Notes under the pieces: generated by a model
Told to the model about the DNA's origin: nothing
Databases searched by the model: none
Seen by the model: the letters and a program-made list of their open reading frames with translations, nothing else
NCBI GenBank assembly: GCA_024404435.1
Contig: JAKSPW010000011.1
Location: forward strand, 1 to 16,303
Origin: Clostridia bacterium
Lineage (GTDB): Bacteria > Bacillota > Clostridia > Oscillospirales > CAG-272
Direction: 5' to 3'
DNA: 16,303 nt
Part shown: piece after piece, positions 6,845 through 14,093 of the stretch
Position numbering within the stretch: the first letter of the stretch is position 1
Layout of the letters: each line of letters opens with the position of its first letter
Program-made: the position numbers and the translations under genes

Positions 6845-7537
6845 ATGAAGATCAAGATCTCTTTAAAGGATCCGAAAAAATTTAATATACGCGAAAAGGT
6901 CACGGGAGCGATAAACGAGGTGCGCGACGACGTCGATGCGATCCTCGCCAGAGACCCTGCGGCAAAGAGCCGTCTCGAGGTGCTGACGCTCTACTCGGGA
7001 CTTCACGCCCTGCTTATGTACCGCGCGGCGCATAAGCTGAACTGCGACGGTCACGAGTACGTTGCACGAATGATCTCGCAGAGCGCTAAACTGCTCACCG
7101 GAATCGAGATACACCCCGGTGCCGAGATCGGGCGCGGGCTTTTCATAGACCACGGCAGCGGAGTCGTGATCGGTGAGACCACCGTGATCGGCGACAACTG
7201 CACGCTCTATCAGGGAGTGACGCTCGGCGGCACGGGCAAACAGACGGGAAAGCGTCATCCGACGCTCGGCAACAACGTCATGGTAGGTGCCGGAGCCAAG
7301 CTTCTCGGTGCGTTTACGGTCGGAGACAACTCAAAGATCGCCGCCGGAGCCGTGGTGCTCAAGGACGTCCCCGAAAACTGCACTGCAGTCGGCATACCCG
7401 CCAAGATCGTCGTAAAGGAAGGCGTCAGGGTATCGGACGTCGACCTCGACCAGGTCCACATCCCCGACCCGATAGAAGACGAGCTCACGAAGCTCCGACT
7501 CCGCATTGAAGAGCTTGAAAACAAAGTAAAGGATTGA
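6845..7537 (+). CDS. cysE: Serine O-acetyltransferase
   Basis: CysE transfers acetyl from acetyl-CoA to L-serine, giving O-acetylserine, the direct precursor of cysteine. The protein has 230 residues: an N-terminal helical region (1-85) and a left-handed beta-helix of hexapeptide repeats (about 86-190). The catalytic region has D102-H103 in FIDHGSGVVIGET and H138 in GVTLGGTGKQTGKRHP, the usual serine acetyltransferase signature. The C-terminus is an acidic/basic amphipathic stretch ending KVKD. It lacks the terminal Ile that docks with O-acetylserine sulfhydrylase in well-known cysteine synthase complexes, so that complex may not form. The start is ATG 6845, preceded by AAAGGA; upstream in-frame codons lie in the T-box terminator and are not translated. 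It is the first gene under the cysteine T-box. Confidence 0.96.
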   Translation: MKIKISLKDPKKFNIREKVTGAINEVRDDVDAILARDPAAKSRLEVLTLYSGLHALLMYRAAHKLNCDGHEYVARMISQSAKLLTGIEIHPGAEIGRGLFIDHGSGVVIGETTVIGDNCTLYQGVTLGGTGKQTGKRHPTLGNNVMVGAGAKLLGAFTVGDNSKIAAGAVVLKDVPENCTAVGIPAKIVVKEGVRVSDVDLDQVHIPDPIEDELTKLRLRIEELENKVKD

Positions 7538-7541
7538 TAAT

Positions 7542-8963
7542 ATGAAACTGTATAACACACTCACGAGAGAAAGAGAAGAATTCAGAACGCACGAGCCGGG
7601 CGTGTGCCGTATGTATACCTGCGGCCCGACCGTATATCATTTCGCTCACATCGGAAACCTGCGCTCCTACATAATGGAGGACGTGCTTGAAAAATACCTC
7701 CGCTACGGCGGACTCGACGTGAAGCGCGTCATGAACATCACGGACGTCGGACATCTGTCGAGCGACGCCGACACGGGCGAAGACAAGATGCTCAAGGGCG
7801 CGAAGCGTGAGCACAAAACGGTCATGGAGATCGCGAAATTCTACACCGACGCGTTCTTCGAGGACTGCAAAAAGCTGAACATCCGCCGCCCCGACACGGT
7901 ACAGCCCGCGACGGGATGCATCGACGAGTTCATCACCATGGTGCAGGGTCTCATCGACAAGGGATATGCTTACGTCGCGGAGGGCAACGTGTACTTTGAC
8001 ACGTCGAAGCTCGACGAGTACTACGTCTTCAACAAACACGACGTCGAGGACCTCGAGGTCGGCGTCAGAGAGGGAGTCGAAGAGGACACCGCTAAAAAGA
8101 ATAAATCCGACTTCGTTCTGTGGTTCACCAAGTCGAAGTTCGAGGATCAGGAGCTCAAGTGGGACAGCCCGTGGGGCATCGGCTATCCCGGCTGGCATAT
8201 CGAGTGCTCCGCGATCAGCCTCAAGTGCCTCGGCGAATACCTCGACCTGCACTGCGGCGGCATCGACAACGCTTTCCCGCACCACACGAACGAGATCGCG
8301 CAGAGCGAGGCATATATCGGACACAAGTGGTGCCCGCACTGGGTCCACGTCCTGCATCTCAACACGACCTCCGGCAAGATGAGCAAGTCGAAGGGCGAGT
8401 TCCTGACGGTATCGCTCCTTGAAGAAAAAGGCTACGATCCGCTCGTCTACCGTTTCTTCTGCCTGCAGTCGCATTACAGGAAATCCCTCGTGTTCTCCTA
8501 TGAAGGACTCGACAACGCGGCGCTCGCTTTCAGAAAACTTATCGAGAAGATCGCCTCCGTAAAGGATGAAGGTGAACTCGACGCCGCAGGCTTTGAAAAA
8601 CTTAAAGCGGGATTCGTCGAAGCGATGGATAACGACCTCAATACCTCTCTCGGCATCACCGCACTTTACGACGTGCTGAAGGCAGACGTGAACGGAAAGA
8701 CGAAGCTCGCTCTCATCGCGGACTTCGACAGCGTTCTTTCACTTTCTCTCATCGAAAAGGCTGAGGAAATGAGAAACGCAGAGCCGGCGGCACCCGCACT
8801 CGACGAGAGCAAGATCGCATGGATCGAGGGACTCATTGCGGAAAGAGCGGCGGCAAAGGCCGAAAAGAACTACGCGAGAGCCGACGAGATCCGCGCGGAG
8901 CTGACCGCAGCGGGAGTCACACTCAAAGATTCGAAGGAAGGAACTACCTACACGGTAGAATGA
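7542..8963 (+). CDS. cysS: Cysteinyl-tRNA synthetase
   Basis: CysS attaches cysteine to tRNA-Cys in the cytosol. The 473 residues match the normal length of about 460-475. The class I signatures HIGN (36-39) and KMSKS (279-283) are intact. The active-site zinc ligands are C27, C222, H247 and E251, with the same 25- and 4-residue spacings as in the E. coli enzyme. The C-terminal helical region (about 340-473) carries the anticodon-binding part. The ATG follows the cysE stop by four bases, and AAAGGA spans the end of cysE. Because its product draws down uncharged tRNA-Cys, the T-box makes a direct feedback loop on this gene. Confidence 0.98.
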   Translation: MKLYNTLTREREEFRTHEPGVCRMYTCGPTVYHFAHIGNLRSYIMEDVLEKYLRYGGLDVKRVMNITDVGHLSSDADTGEDKMLKGAKREHKTVMEIAKFYTDAFFEDCKKLNIRRPDTVQPATGCIDEFITMVQGLIDKGYAYVAEGNVYFDTSKLDEYYVFNKHDVEDLEVGVREGVEEDTAKKNKSDFVLWFTKSKFEDQELKWDSPWGIGYPGWHIECSAISLKCLGEYLDLHCGGIDNAFPHHTNEIAQSEAYIGHKWCPHWVHVLHLNTTSGKMSKSKGEFLTVSLLEEKGYDPLVYRFFCLQSHYRKSLVFSYEGLDNAALAFRKLIEKIASVKDEGELDAAGFEKLKAGFVEAMDNDLNTSLGITALYDVLKADVNGKTKLALIADFDSVLSLSLIEKAEEMRNAEPAAPALDESKIAWIEGLIAERAAAKAEKNYARADEIRAELTAAGVTLKDSKEGTTYTVE

Positions 8964-8967
8964 AAAG

Positions 8968-9816
8968 ATGAAGAAAATAATTATCGGTATCGACGTCGGC
9001 GGAAGCACGACGAAGATCGTCGGATTCGACACGTCGGACGGTGAGAAAAAGTTGATAGCACCGAGCTTCGGGCGCGCGACGGATCAGGTCACGTCCACCT
9101 TCGGCGCGTTCGGGAACTTCCTCGACGAGAATCATCTCAGCCTCGACGACGTCGAAAGAGTAATGATAACGGGTGTCGGCTCGTCGTTCATCACTAAGCC
9201 TCTTTACGGGCTTCCGTGCTACCGCATCAAGGAATTCAAGGCGATCGGACTCGGCGGCCTCTATCTTTCCGGATACAATAAGGCCGTGATAGCGAGCCTC
9301 GGCACGGGCACGGCACTTGTGCTTGCCGAAAACGGAAAAGAGCCGCGTCACCTCGGCGGCACCGGTGTCGGCGGCGGCACTCTGACGGGACTTTCCAAGA
9401 AAATGCTCGACATGGACAATCTCGACCACGTTTCGGAATATGCGAAGACCGGTTCTCTCGAAAAGGTCGACCTCAGGGTCGGCGACATGATAAACAACGA
9501 GGGCATCCCGGGCTTTACGGACAACACGACCGCTTCGAACTTCGGCAATCTCAGTGACCTTGCGAACAGACACGATATCGCCCTCGGACTCATCAATATG
9601 GTCTTCGAGACGATAGCCATGGTCTCGATGTTCGCGGCACGCGGAGAGGGACTCCGCGACGTCGTGCTCACGGGCAACCTGTCGACCATCGAGCAGGCGG
9701 GGACGATCTTCGGCGAGCTCAGCCGCATGTTCGATATGAATTTCATGATTCCCGAAAACTCACAGTTCAGTACCGTCATCGGCGCGGCACTTGCCGAATG
9801 CACGGAAAGGATCTGA
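8968..9816 (+). CDS. coaW: Type II pantothenate kinase (CoaW-like)
   Basis: The protein has 282 residues and an ASKHA/BadF-type ATPase fold. It carries the marks of staphylococcal CoaW: phosphate-1 loop IGIDVGGSTTKIVGFD (6-21), an acidic residue in IKEFKAIG (E89, possible catalytic base), SLGTGTALVL (110-119) and GGTGVGGGTLTGLS (130-143). The enzyme phosphorylates pantothenate, the first step of CoA synthesis, and the type II form is generally not inhibited by CoA. The ATG lies four bases after cysS. No good ribosome binding site sits near it, which suggests translational coupling to cysS. A related activator-type ATPase role cannot be fully excluded, but the two glycine motifs favour CoaW. 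Confidence 0.87.
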   Translation: MKKIIIGIDVGGSTTKIVGFDTSDGEKKLIAPSFGRATDQVTSTFGAFGNFLDENHLSLDDVERVMITGVGSSFITKPLYGLPCYRIKEFKAIGLGGLYLSGYNKAVIASLGTGTALVLAENGKEPRHLGGTGVGGGTLTGLSKKMLDMDNLDHVSEYAKTGSLEKVDLRVGDMINNEGIPGFTDNTTASNFGNLSDLANRHDIALGLINMVFETIAMVSMFAARGEGLRDVVLTGNLSTIEQAGTIFGELSRMFDMNFMIPENSQFSTVIGAALAECTERI

Positions 9817-9832
9817 AAGAAGGCGTATTCAT

Positions 9833-11110
9833 TTGCAGACACTGTTTATAATTTCGATCGCACTCATCGCGGGACTTCTCATGTCCCGTCTTGCAAAGCT
9901 CGTCGGGCTTCCCGCGGTTACGGCATATCTTGTCGCCGGCATCGTGATCGGTCCGTTCTGCCTCGGTCAGTTCGGTGTTGACGGCCTCGGCTTCACCTCT
10001 CTCGAACAGGTCAAGAGCCTCGGCATAATCTCAGATGCCGCGATGGGCTTCATCGCGTTTGCCATCGGAAACGAATTCAGACTTTCACAGCTGAAACAGA
10101 ACGGCAAAAAGGCAACTATAGTCGGTATCTTTCAGGCTGTATGCGCGACGCTTTTCGTCGATGCGGCTCTGATCGCGTTCCACTTCATAATGCCGGACGT
10201 CCTTTCGCTCCCCGCGGCGATCACACTCGGCGCGATCGCGGCAGCCACGGCTCCCGCGGCAACGCTCATGGTCGTCAGACAGTATAAGGCAAAGGGACCG
10301 CTGACCGATATCCTTCTTCCGATCGTCGCTCTCGACGACGCCGTGGGACTTGTCATCTTCGCCGTTTCCTTCGGAGTCGCGGAGTCTCTGACAAGCGGCA
10401 GGATCGACCTCGTTTCAGTCATCGTCGATCCGCTTCTCGAGGTCATCTTATCTCTTGCCCTCGGATTTGTCATGGGCATTGTCTTCAACCTTACCGAGAA
10501 GCTTTTCCATTCGAGAAGCAAACGTATGTCCATTTCGATCACCTTCGTGCTCTTCACGGTGGCGATCTCGATGCTCGAGTTCGACGTCGGCGCGGTACAC
10601 GTCGGCTTCTCACCGCTTCTTTCCTGCATGATGCTCGGTACGGTCTTCTGCAATATCTGCGACGTTTCGGAAGAACTCATGGACAGGACGGAGCGCTGGA
10701 CTGCGCCTCTCTATATACTCTTCTTCGTGTTCAGCGGAGCAGAGCTTGACTTCAACGTCATCGCAGACGCCGCGATCATCGGTGTCGGCCTCATCTACAT
10801 TTTCAGCCGTTCCGCCGGCAAGTATTTCGGCGCGGGCTGGAGTGCGAGATTCTCGGGCTGCAGCGATACGATAGTGAAGTATCTCGGCATCACGCTTCTG
10901 CCTCAGGCGGGAGTCGCGCTCGGAATGTCCGTCATGGCTGAGTCTCTCGGCGCTGACGGAACGATAGTCCGCAACATCGTTCTTTTCTCGGTCATGATCT
11001 ACGAGCTCATCGGTCCGACGCTCACGAAGATCGCTCTCATGAAAGCGGGAGAGATCACGCCCGGCGCCGAAAGTGCCCGCGGCAAGGCCGACATGGCTTC
11101 CAAAAGGTAA
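9833..11110 (+). CDS. CPA2-family cation/proton antiporter (Kef/NapA type)
   Basis: This 425-residue protein has about 12 hydrophobic segments filling nearly its whole length. The family signature is clear: MSRLAKLVGLPAVTAYLVAG near the start, and AATAPAATLMVVRQYKAKG followed by IVALDDAVGLVIF, where the two aspartates of LDD are the ion/proton site of NapA/Kef exchangers. The cytosolic RCK/TrkA-N domain of KefB/KefC is absent, so it is a transport core only. The start is TTG 9833, with AGAAGG nine bases upstream. An earlier TTG at 9791 would overlap the kinase gene. It is the last gene of the cysteine T-box operon. The ion (Na+ or K+) cannot be told. Confidence 0.9.
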   Translation: MQTLFIISIALIAGLLMSRLAKLVGLPAVTAYLVAGIVIGPFCLGQFGVDGLGFTSLEQVKSLGIISDAAMGFIAFAIGNEFRLSQLKQNGKKATIVGIFQAVCATLFVDAALIAFHFIMPDVLSLPAAITLGAIAAATAPAATLMVVRQYKAKGPLTDILLPIVALDDAVGLVIFAVSFGVAESLTSGRIDLVSVIVDPLLEVILSLALGFVMGIVFNLTEKLFHSRSKRMSISITFVLFTVAISMLEFDVGAVHVGFSPLLSCMMLGTVFCNICDVSEELMDRTERWTAPLYILFFVFSGAELDFNVIADAAIIGVGLIYIFSRSAGKYFGAGWSARFSGCSDTIVKYLGITLLPQAGVALGMSVMAESLGADGTIVRNIVLFSVMIYELIGPTLTKIALMKAGEITPGAESARGKADMASKR

Positions 11111-11115
11111 TTCTT

Positions 11116-11143
11116 GCCCACCCTTGCAGGGTGGGCATTTTTT
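11116..11143 (+). terminator. Intrinsic terminator of the cysteine operon
   Basis: GCCCACCC and GGGTGGGC enclose a TTGCA loop and are followed by ATTTTTT. It starts five bases past the antiporter stop. Confidence 0.95.
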
Positions 11144-11207
11144 GACCTTTTATTGACAAAGTGCATAATAAAACAGAAAAAAATATATCTTTTTTCAACA
11201 AAAGGTA

Positions 11208-11236
11208 TATACAACACGCGCTTTTTATGGTATAAT
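11208..11236 (+). promoter_or_regulatory. Promoter of hpf
   Basis: TATACA (11208-11213), a 17-bp spacer and a perfect TATAAT (11231-11236) preceded by TGG, an extended -10. The weak -35 is offset by the extended element. An isolated TTGACA at 11153-11158 has no matching -10. Confidence 0.65.
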
Positions 11237-11248
11237 AAAGGCGTAAAC

Positions 11249-11264
11249 AAAAGCTTCGGCTTTT
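11249..11264 (+). other. UUCG tetraloop hairpin in the hpf leader
   Basis: AAAAGC and GCTTTT close a TTCG loop just after the predicted transcription start (about 11243) and 24 bases ahead of the hpf ATG. The following sequence is GAAAAACG, so it lacks a long U run and is not a convincing terminator. A 5' stabilising hairpin is the simplest reading. Confidence 0.5.
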
Positions 11265-11288
11265 GAAAAACGAAAAGGTGGTAGACTT

Positions 11289-11816
11289 ATGAACATTTCC
11301 ATTAACGGACGTCAGCTGACCGTCAGACAGGATCTGAGAGAACTCATCGAGAAAAAGCTTTCAAAGTTTGACAGGTTTTTCCCCGGAGGTGCTGCCGCCT
11401 CAGCCACCTGCCGCTGCGAGCGTGATAACAAGGTCATTGAGATCACGATCGTAGTAGGAAGCACCATATTCAGAGCAGAGAAGTCTTCCGACACCTTCCA
11501 GAATGCGCTCGACGGATGCATCAGCTCGATCGAGAGACAGATCAGAAAGAACAAGACGCGTCTTGAGAAGAAGATGAAGAGCTCCCTGAACGTTCCCGCT
11601 CCCGAGATCGAGGACGATGCGGTAGCAGAGGAGGAAAGCTTCACCGTCAGACGCAAGACCTTCCCGGTCAGACCGATGACGCTCGACGAGGCCATCCTGC
11701 AGATGAACCTGCTCGATCACGAATTCTACGTTTTCCAGGATGCCGATCTGCTGAAGATCTGCGTCGTTTACAAGAAGCGCGACGGATCGTACGGACTCAT
11801 CGTGCCGGAAGAATAA
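11289..11816 (+). CDS. hpf: Long-form ribosome hibernation promoting factor
   Basis: This 175-residue protein has two domains. The N-terminal part (1-95) is the HPF/YfiA fold that binds the decoding region of the 30S subunit (MNISINGRQLTV, and the basic helix RQIRKNKTRLEKKMK at 83-97). A charged linker (about 98-122) leads to the C-terminal dimerisation domain (FPVRPMTLDEAILQMNLLDHEFYVF, 125-149, through DGSYGLIVPEE). That domain pairs two 70S ribosomes into 100S particles in stationary phase and is the standard form in Firmicutes. The ATG has AAAGGTGG about eight bases upstream. The gene has its own promoter and terminator. Confidence 0.97.
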   Translation: MNISINGRQLTVRQDLRELIEKKLSKFDRFFPGGAAASATCRCERDNKVIEITIVVGSTIFRAEKSSDTFQNALDGCISSIERQIRKNKTRLEKKMKSSLNVPAPEIEDDAVAEEESFTVRRKTFPVRPMTLDEAILQMNLLDHEFYVFQDADLLKICVVYKKRDGSYGLIVPEE

Positions 11817-11827
11817 TATGACATCAG

Positions 11828-11860
11828 GCGGTGTGATCAGTTTGATCACACCGCTTTTTT
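11828..11860 (+). terminator. Intrinsic terminator of hpf
   Basis: A 12-bp perfect stem, GCGGTGTGATCA with TGATCACACCGC, around a GTT loop and followed by six T. Confidence 0.95.
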
Positions 11861-11873
11861 GAAAAATTTCCTA

Positions 11874-11902
11874 TTGATTTTCGCTTTTTTTGGTATTATA
11901 AT
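11874..11902 (+). promoter_or_regulatory. Sigma-A promoter of the E2-like gene
   Basis: TTGATT (11874-11879), a 17-bp spacer and TATAAT (11897-11902), 38 bases upstream of the ATG. Confidence 0.8.
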
Positions 11903-11940
11903 TGCATTGAACAAATCTTCTGCCGAAAAGAGAGAAAAAT

Positions 11941-12807
11941 ATGAAAAAAGAGAGAAGAAGACTCGGAGACCGCAAGGACGCAAAGCTGATCCGTGACATT
12001 GATGAATTGCATATCGCCATGGCTCACTGTTATCCGAACAGAACGGATAACGAGGCGTATATTTCCGAGCAGATCGAGCTTGAGCCGATCAGAAAGTGGA
12101 TATCGGAACATCCGGACGTAGAATTCGCATATACGTTTTTCCACGTCATAGTTGCCGCACTGATGAAGCTTCTCGTCGTGCGCCCGAAGCTGAACAGATT
12201 TATTACGAACAGAAGGTACTATCAGAGAAACGAACGCTCCGTCGGCTTCATCGTAAAAAAAGCGTTTACGGACGAAGCGGGAGAGGGCATGGCAGTGCTG
12301 AAATCCGACGAGAATACTAACATCTTCGGAGTACACGAGGCGATTAAAGCTCAGGTCATTCCGTGCCGGGAGGGAAAGTCAAACGGGACGGAAAATTCGA
12401 TGAAAATATTTAAGAAGCTTCCGAACTGGATCACGAGGATCGTATTCAACGTCGTCAGACACATGAGCGATAAGGGTACTCTTCCGAAGTCCATAACTGA
12501 CGGGGACTCCAATCACTGCTCAGTGTTCGTGACGAATCTCGGCTCTATCGGGCTCAAATGCGGATACCACCATCTGTCAAATTACGGGACGAGCTCCGTA
12601 TTCGTGGTGATCGGTGAGAAAAAGCTATCTCCTTTCTACGATGAAAACGGGAACGTAACGATGAAGGAAACGCTTGACATCGGTCTTACGATCGACGAGA
12701 GGATCGCCGACGGCTTTTATTACGCCAGATCGGTTAAGATTTTAAAGAAAATTCTCTCACATCCCGAGCTGCTTGAGCTTCCGTTTGAAACTGCAGTTGA
12801 AATCTGA
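11941..12807 (+). CDS. Stand-alone E2/CAT-fold acyltransferase-like protein
   Basis: The 288 residues resemble the catalytic domain of 2-oxoacid dehydrogenase E2 acyltransferases and chloramphenicol acetyltransferase. Family features are the TFFHVIVAALMKLL helix (65-78), the RPKLNRFI segment (81-88), SVFVTNLGSIGLKCGYHHL (194-212) and the final TIDERIADGFYYARS (250-264). There is no lipoyl domain and no E1-binding domain, and no E1 or E3 genes lie nearby, so it is not a normal dehydrogenase subunit. The catalytic HxxxDG motif reads ERIADG: the His is E253, while D257 and G258 remain. Standard acyl transfer should therefore be lost or changed. The ribosome binding site is weak (AAGAGAG). The gene is transcribed alone. 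The fold is well supported and the function unknown. Confidence 0.85.
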   Translation: MKKERRRLGDRKDAKLIRDIDELHIAMAHCYPNRTDNEAYISEQIELEPIRKWISEHPDVEFAYTFFHVIVAALMKLLVVRPKLNRFITNRRYYQRNERSVGFIVKKAFTDEAGEGMAVLKSDENTNIFGVHEAIKAQVIPCREGKSNGTENSMKIFKKLPNWITRIVFNVVRHMSDKGTLPKSITDGDSNHCSVFVTNLGSIGLKCGYHHLSNYGTSSVFVVIGEKKLSPFYDENGNVTMKETLDIGLTIDERIADGFYYARSVKILKKILSHPELLELPFETAVEI

Positions 12808-12853
12808 AAACGATACCGGATGAAGCGGACGCTTCATCCGGTATCGTTTTTTT
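12807..12853. terminator. Long shared hairpin terminator between convergent genes
   Basis: A 20-bp perfect stem (12807-12826 with 12831-12850) around a GGAC loop. On the + strand it ends in seven T and begins in the stop codon of the E2-like gene. On the - strand its first arm contains the last codons and TGA of the permease gene, and only four T follow. Confidence 0.93.
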
Positions 12854-13937
12854 CGCCGCCCGTTACGGCAAGCCTTGCGACGTAAAGGGTAAGCGGCGTG
12901 ATTATCATTCCGATTATGCCGAAAAAGCAGAAGCCGACGTACGCCGCGCACAGCGTCAGCATCGGGTGTACTCCCATGAAACGCCCGATAAGTCTCGGCT
13001 CGGCGAACTGTCTGACAACGTACATGACTGCGAGCAGAACGAGGAGTCCGATCCCTTTCTTCGTGTCTCCCTGAATAAACAGTACTGTCGCCCACGGCAC
13101 GAGCACGGTGCCCGTGCCGAGCACGGGGAGAATGTCGATGAGCGCCGTTATCGCCGCAATGAAAAAGGCATATTTCACACCGATGATAAGAAAACCGACG
13201 AGAAGCTCGGTGAAGGTCAGGAGGAGGATTATCAAGTACGCCTTCAGGTATCCGGAGATCGCCTTTCCCGCATCTCCTGCTATATGGGAAAACTTATCCG
13301 CTGCCGACTTCGGTATCAGCTTTTTCACGTTTTCACGGATCCCGTCAAAGTCCATCGTCATGTAATAGGTGGCGAAGACTCCGACGACTACCGAGAAGGC
13401 GAAGCCGGGCAGCCCCGTGATGATGCCCGCGGCAAAGCTCGTCGCTCTGTCGCTCGCTTTTGAAGCGAGATTCCGGAGAGACGCTATAAAAGTGTTATAG
13501 ATACCGTTCGACAACTCGCTCCTGCCGTTCTTCTCAAGGTGAGAGAAGAGAGGAATACGTCCCTTCAGCTCCGAAAACCAGTCGACGACCCGCCTTATGA
13601 CGTTGTCCTCTCTTTCAAGGTCGCGCACGGCAAGCGAGAGAAAGTCCGTCATCTCGCCCACGAGCTTGTCTCCGATTTTTACGATCCCGTAAACGACTGC
13701 GATCACGGTGACTGTGACGAGGATCGCGCCGCAGATCTTTTCCGACTTGCGGTTTTTTCGCCCGAAGGCCTTTGCCGCAGGGCGGATCAGAGATGAAACG
13801 AGAGCCGCAAGCGCAACGGGAACGAGAGCAGAAGCCGCGTATTTCAGAAAGAGCCATATTGCAAGGATGAGAGACGCCCAGATCACGCAGAGCGCCGCCG
13901 TCTTCACCGCTTTCTCACTGTTCGTAATCCTCACCAC
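12834..13937 (-). CDS. AI-2E-family permease, possibly YtvI-like
   Basis: This 367-residue integral membrane protein has about eight hydrophobic segments (two at 13-52, one at 68-88, then from about 165 to 358) and a charged extracytoplasmic-size loop at 95-160. The family signature ALIDILPVLGTGTVLVPW (265-282) and EPRLIGRFMGVHP (313-325) is clear. The AI-2E group is broad. The DILPVLGTGTVL stretch and the length are close to the clostridial YtvI sporulation protein, so that is a likely alternative name, and autoinducer export should not be assumed. The start is GTG at 13937, or the adjacent GTG at 13934; neither has a good ribosome binding site, so the start is uncertain. It is transcribed toward the E2-like gene and divergently from the hydrolase. 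Confidence 0.88.
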   Translation of the reverse strand: MVRITNSEKAVKTAALCVIWASLILAIWLFLKYAASALVPVALAALVSSLIRPAAKAFGRKNRKSEKICGAILVTVTVIAVVYGIVKIGDKLVGEMTDFLSLAVRDLEREDNVIRRVVDWFSELKGRIPLFSHLEKNGRSELSNGIYNTFIASLRNLASKASDRATSFAAGIITGLPGFAFSVVVGVFATYYMTMDFDGIRENVKKLIPKSAADKFSHIAGDAGKAISGYLKAYLIILLLTFTELLVGFLIIGVKYAFFIAAITALIDILPVLGTGTVLVPWATVLFIQGDTKKGIGLLVLLAVMYVVRQFAEPRLIGRFMGVHPMLTLCAAYVGFCFFGIIGMIITPLTLYVARLAVTGGEKNDTG

Positions 13938-13990
13938 CGTACCGTTTTTTAATGATTATGCCGCAAATTGACGCGTTATAATCATCGGGG

Positions 13991-14019
13991 CATTTTTTCG
14001 CTTAAAGAACGAAAAAATG
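13991..14019. repeat. Perfect 10-bp inverted repeat in a divergent promoter region
   Basis: CATTTTTTCG (13991-14000) and CGAAAAAATG (14010-14019) are separated by nine bases. It sits between the divergent permease and hydrolase genes, 12 bases upstream of the -35 box of the hydrolase operon. It could be an operator. It has few G:C pairs and no U run beyond the stem, so a terminator is unlikely. Confidence 0.7.
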
Positions 14020-14031
14020 AGGCATAGAATC

Positions 14032-14060
14032 TTGACTAAAACGAAGATATATGGTAATAT
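14032..14060 (+). promoter_or_regulatory. Sigma-A promoter of the hydrolase-nagB-like-uxaB operon
   Basis: TTGACT (14032-14037), a 17-bp spacer ending in TGG (extended -10) and TAATAT (14055-14060). It starts transcription near 14067, about 27 bases before the chosen ATG. Confidence 0.8.
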
Positions 14061-14093
14061 ATTAAGAAGTAATAACAAATGGGGGAAGAGGGC

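Noticed and set aside
7485..8474. 329-codon open frame antisense to cysS
   Set aside because: It lies wholly opposite a highly conserved gene, its composition (Val/Asp/Arg/Leu) is what reverse-reading GC-rich codons gives, and it has no ribosome binding site or known motif.
9791..9832. Upstream TTG start for the antiporter
   Set aside because: It overlaps the kinase gene, adds a charged non-family stretch, and lacks the AGAAGG spacing seen for TTG 9833.
9833..11110. Naming the antiporter KefB or KefC
   Set aside because: No RCK/TrkA-N domain follows the transport core and nothing shows glutathione gating.
11153..11158. TTGACA upstream of hpf as a main promoter
   Set aside because: The bases 16-18 positions downstream (GAAAAA region) make no -10 box. 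The TATAAT at 11231 with an extended -10 is better.
11249..11264. Hpf leader hairpin as a transcription attenuator
   Set aside because: Only four T, all within the stem, follow the loop; no alternative antiterminator pairing is visible.
12834..13937. Calling the permease an autoinducer-2 exporter
   Set aside because: Family membership alone does not show AI-2 transport, and no luxS or lsr genes are nearby.
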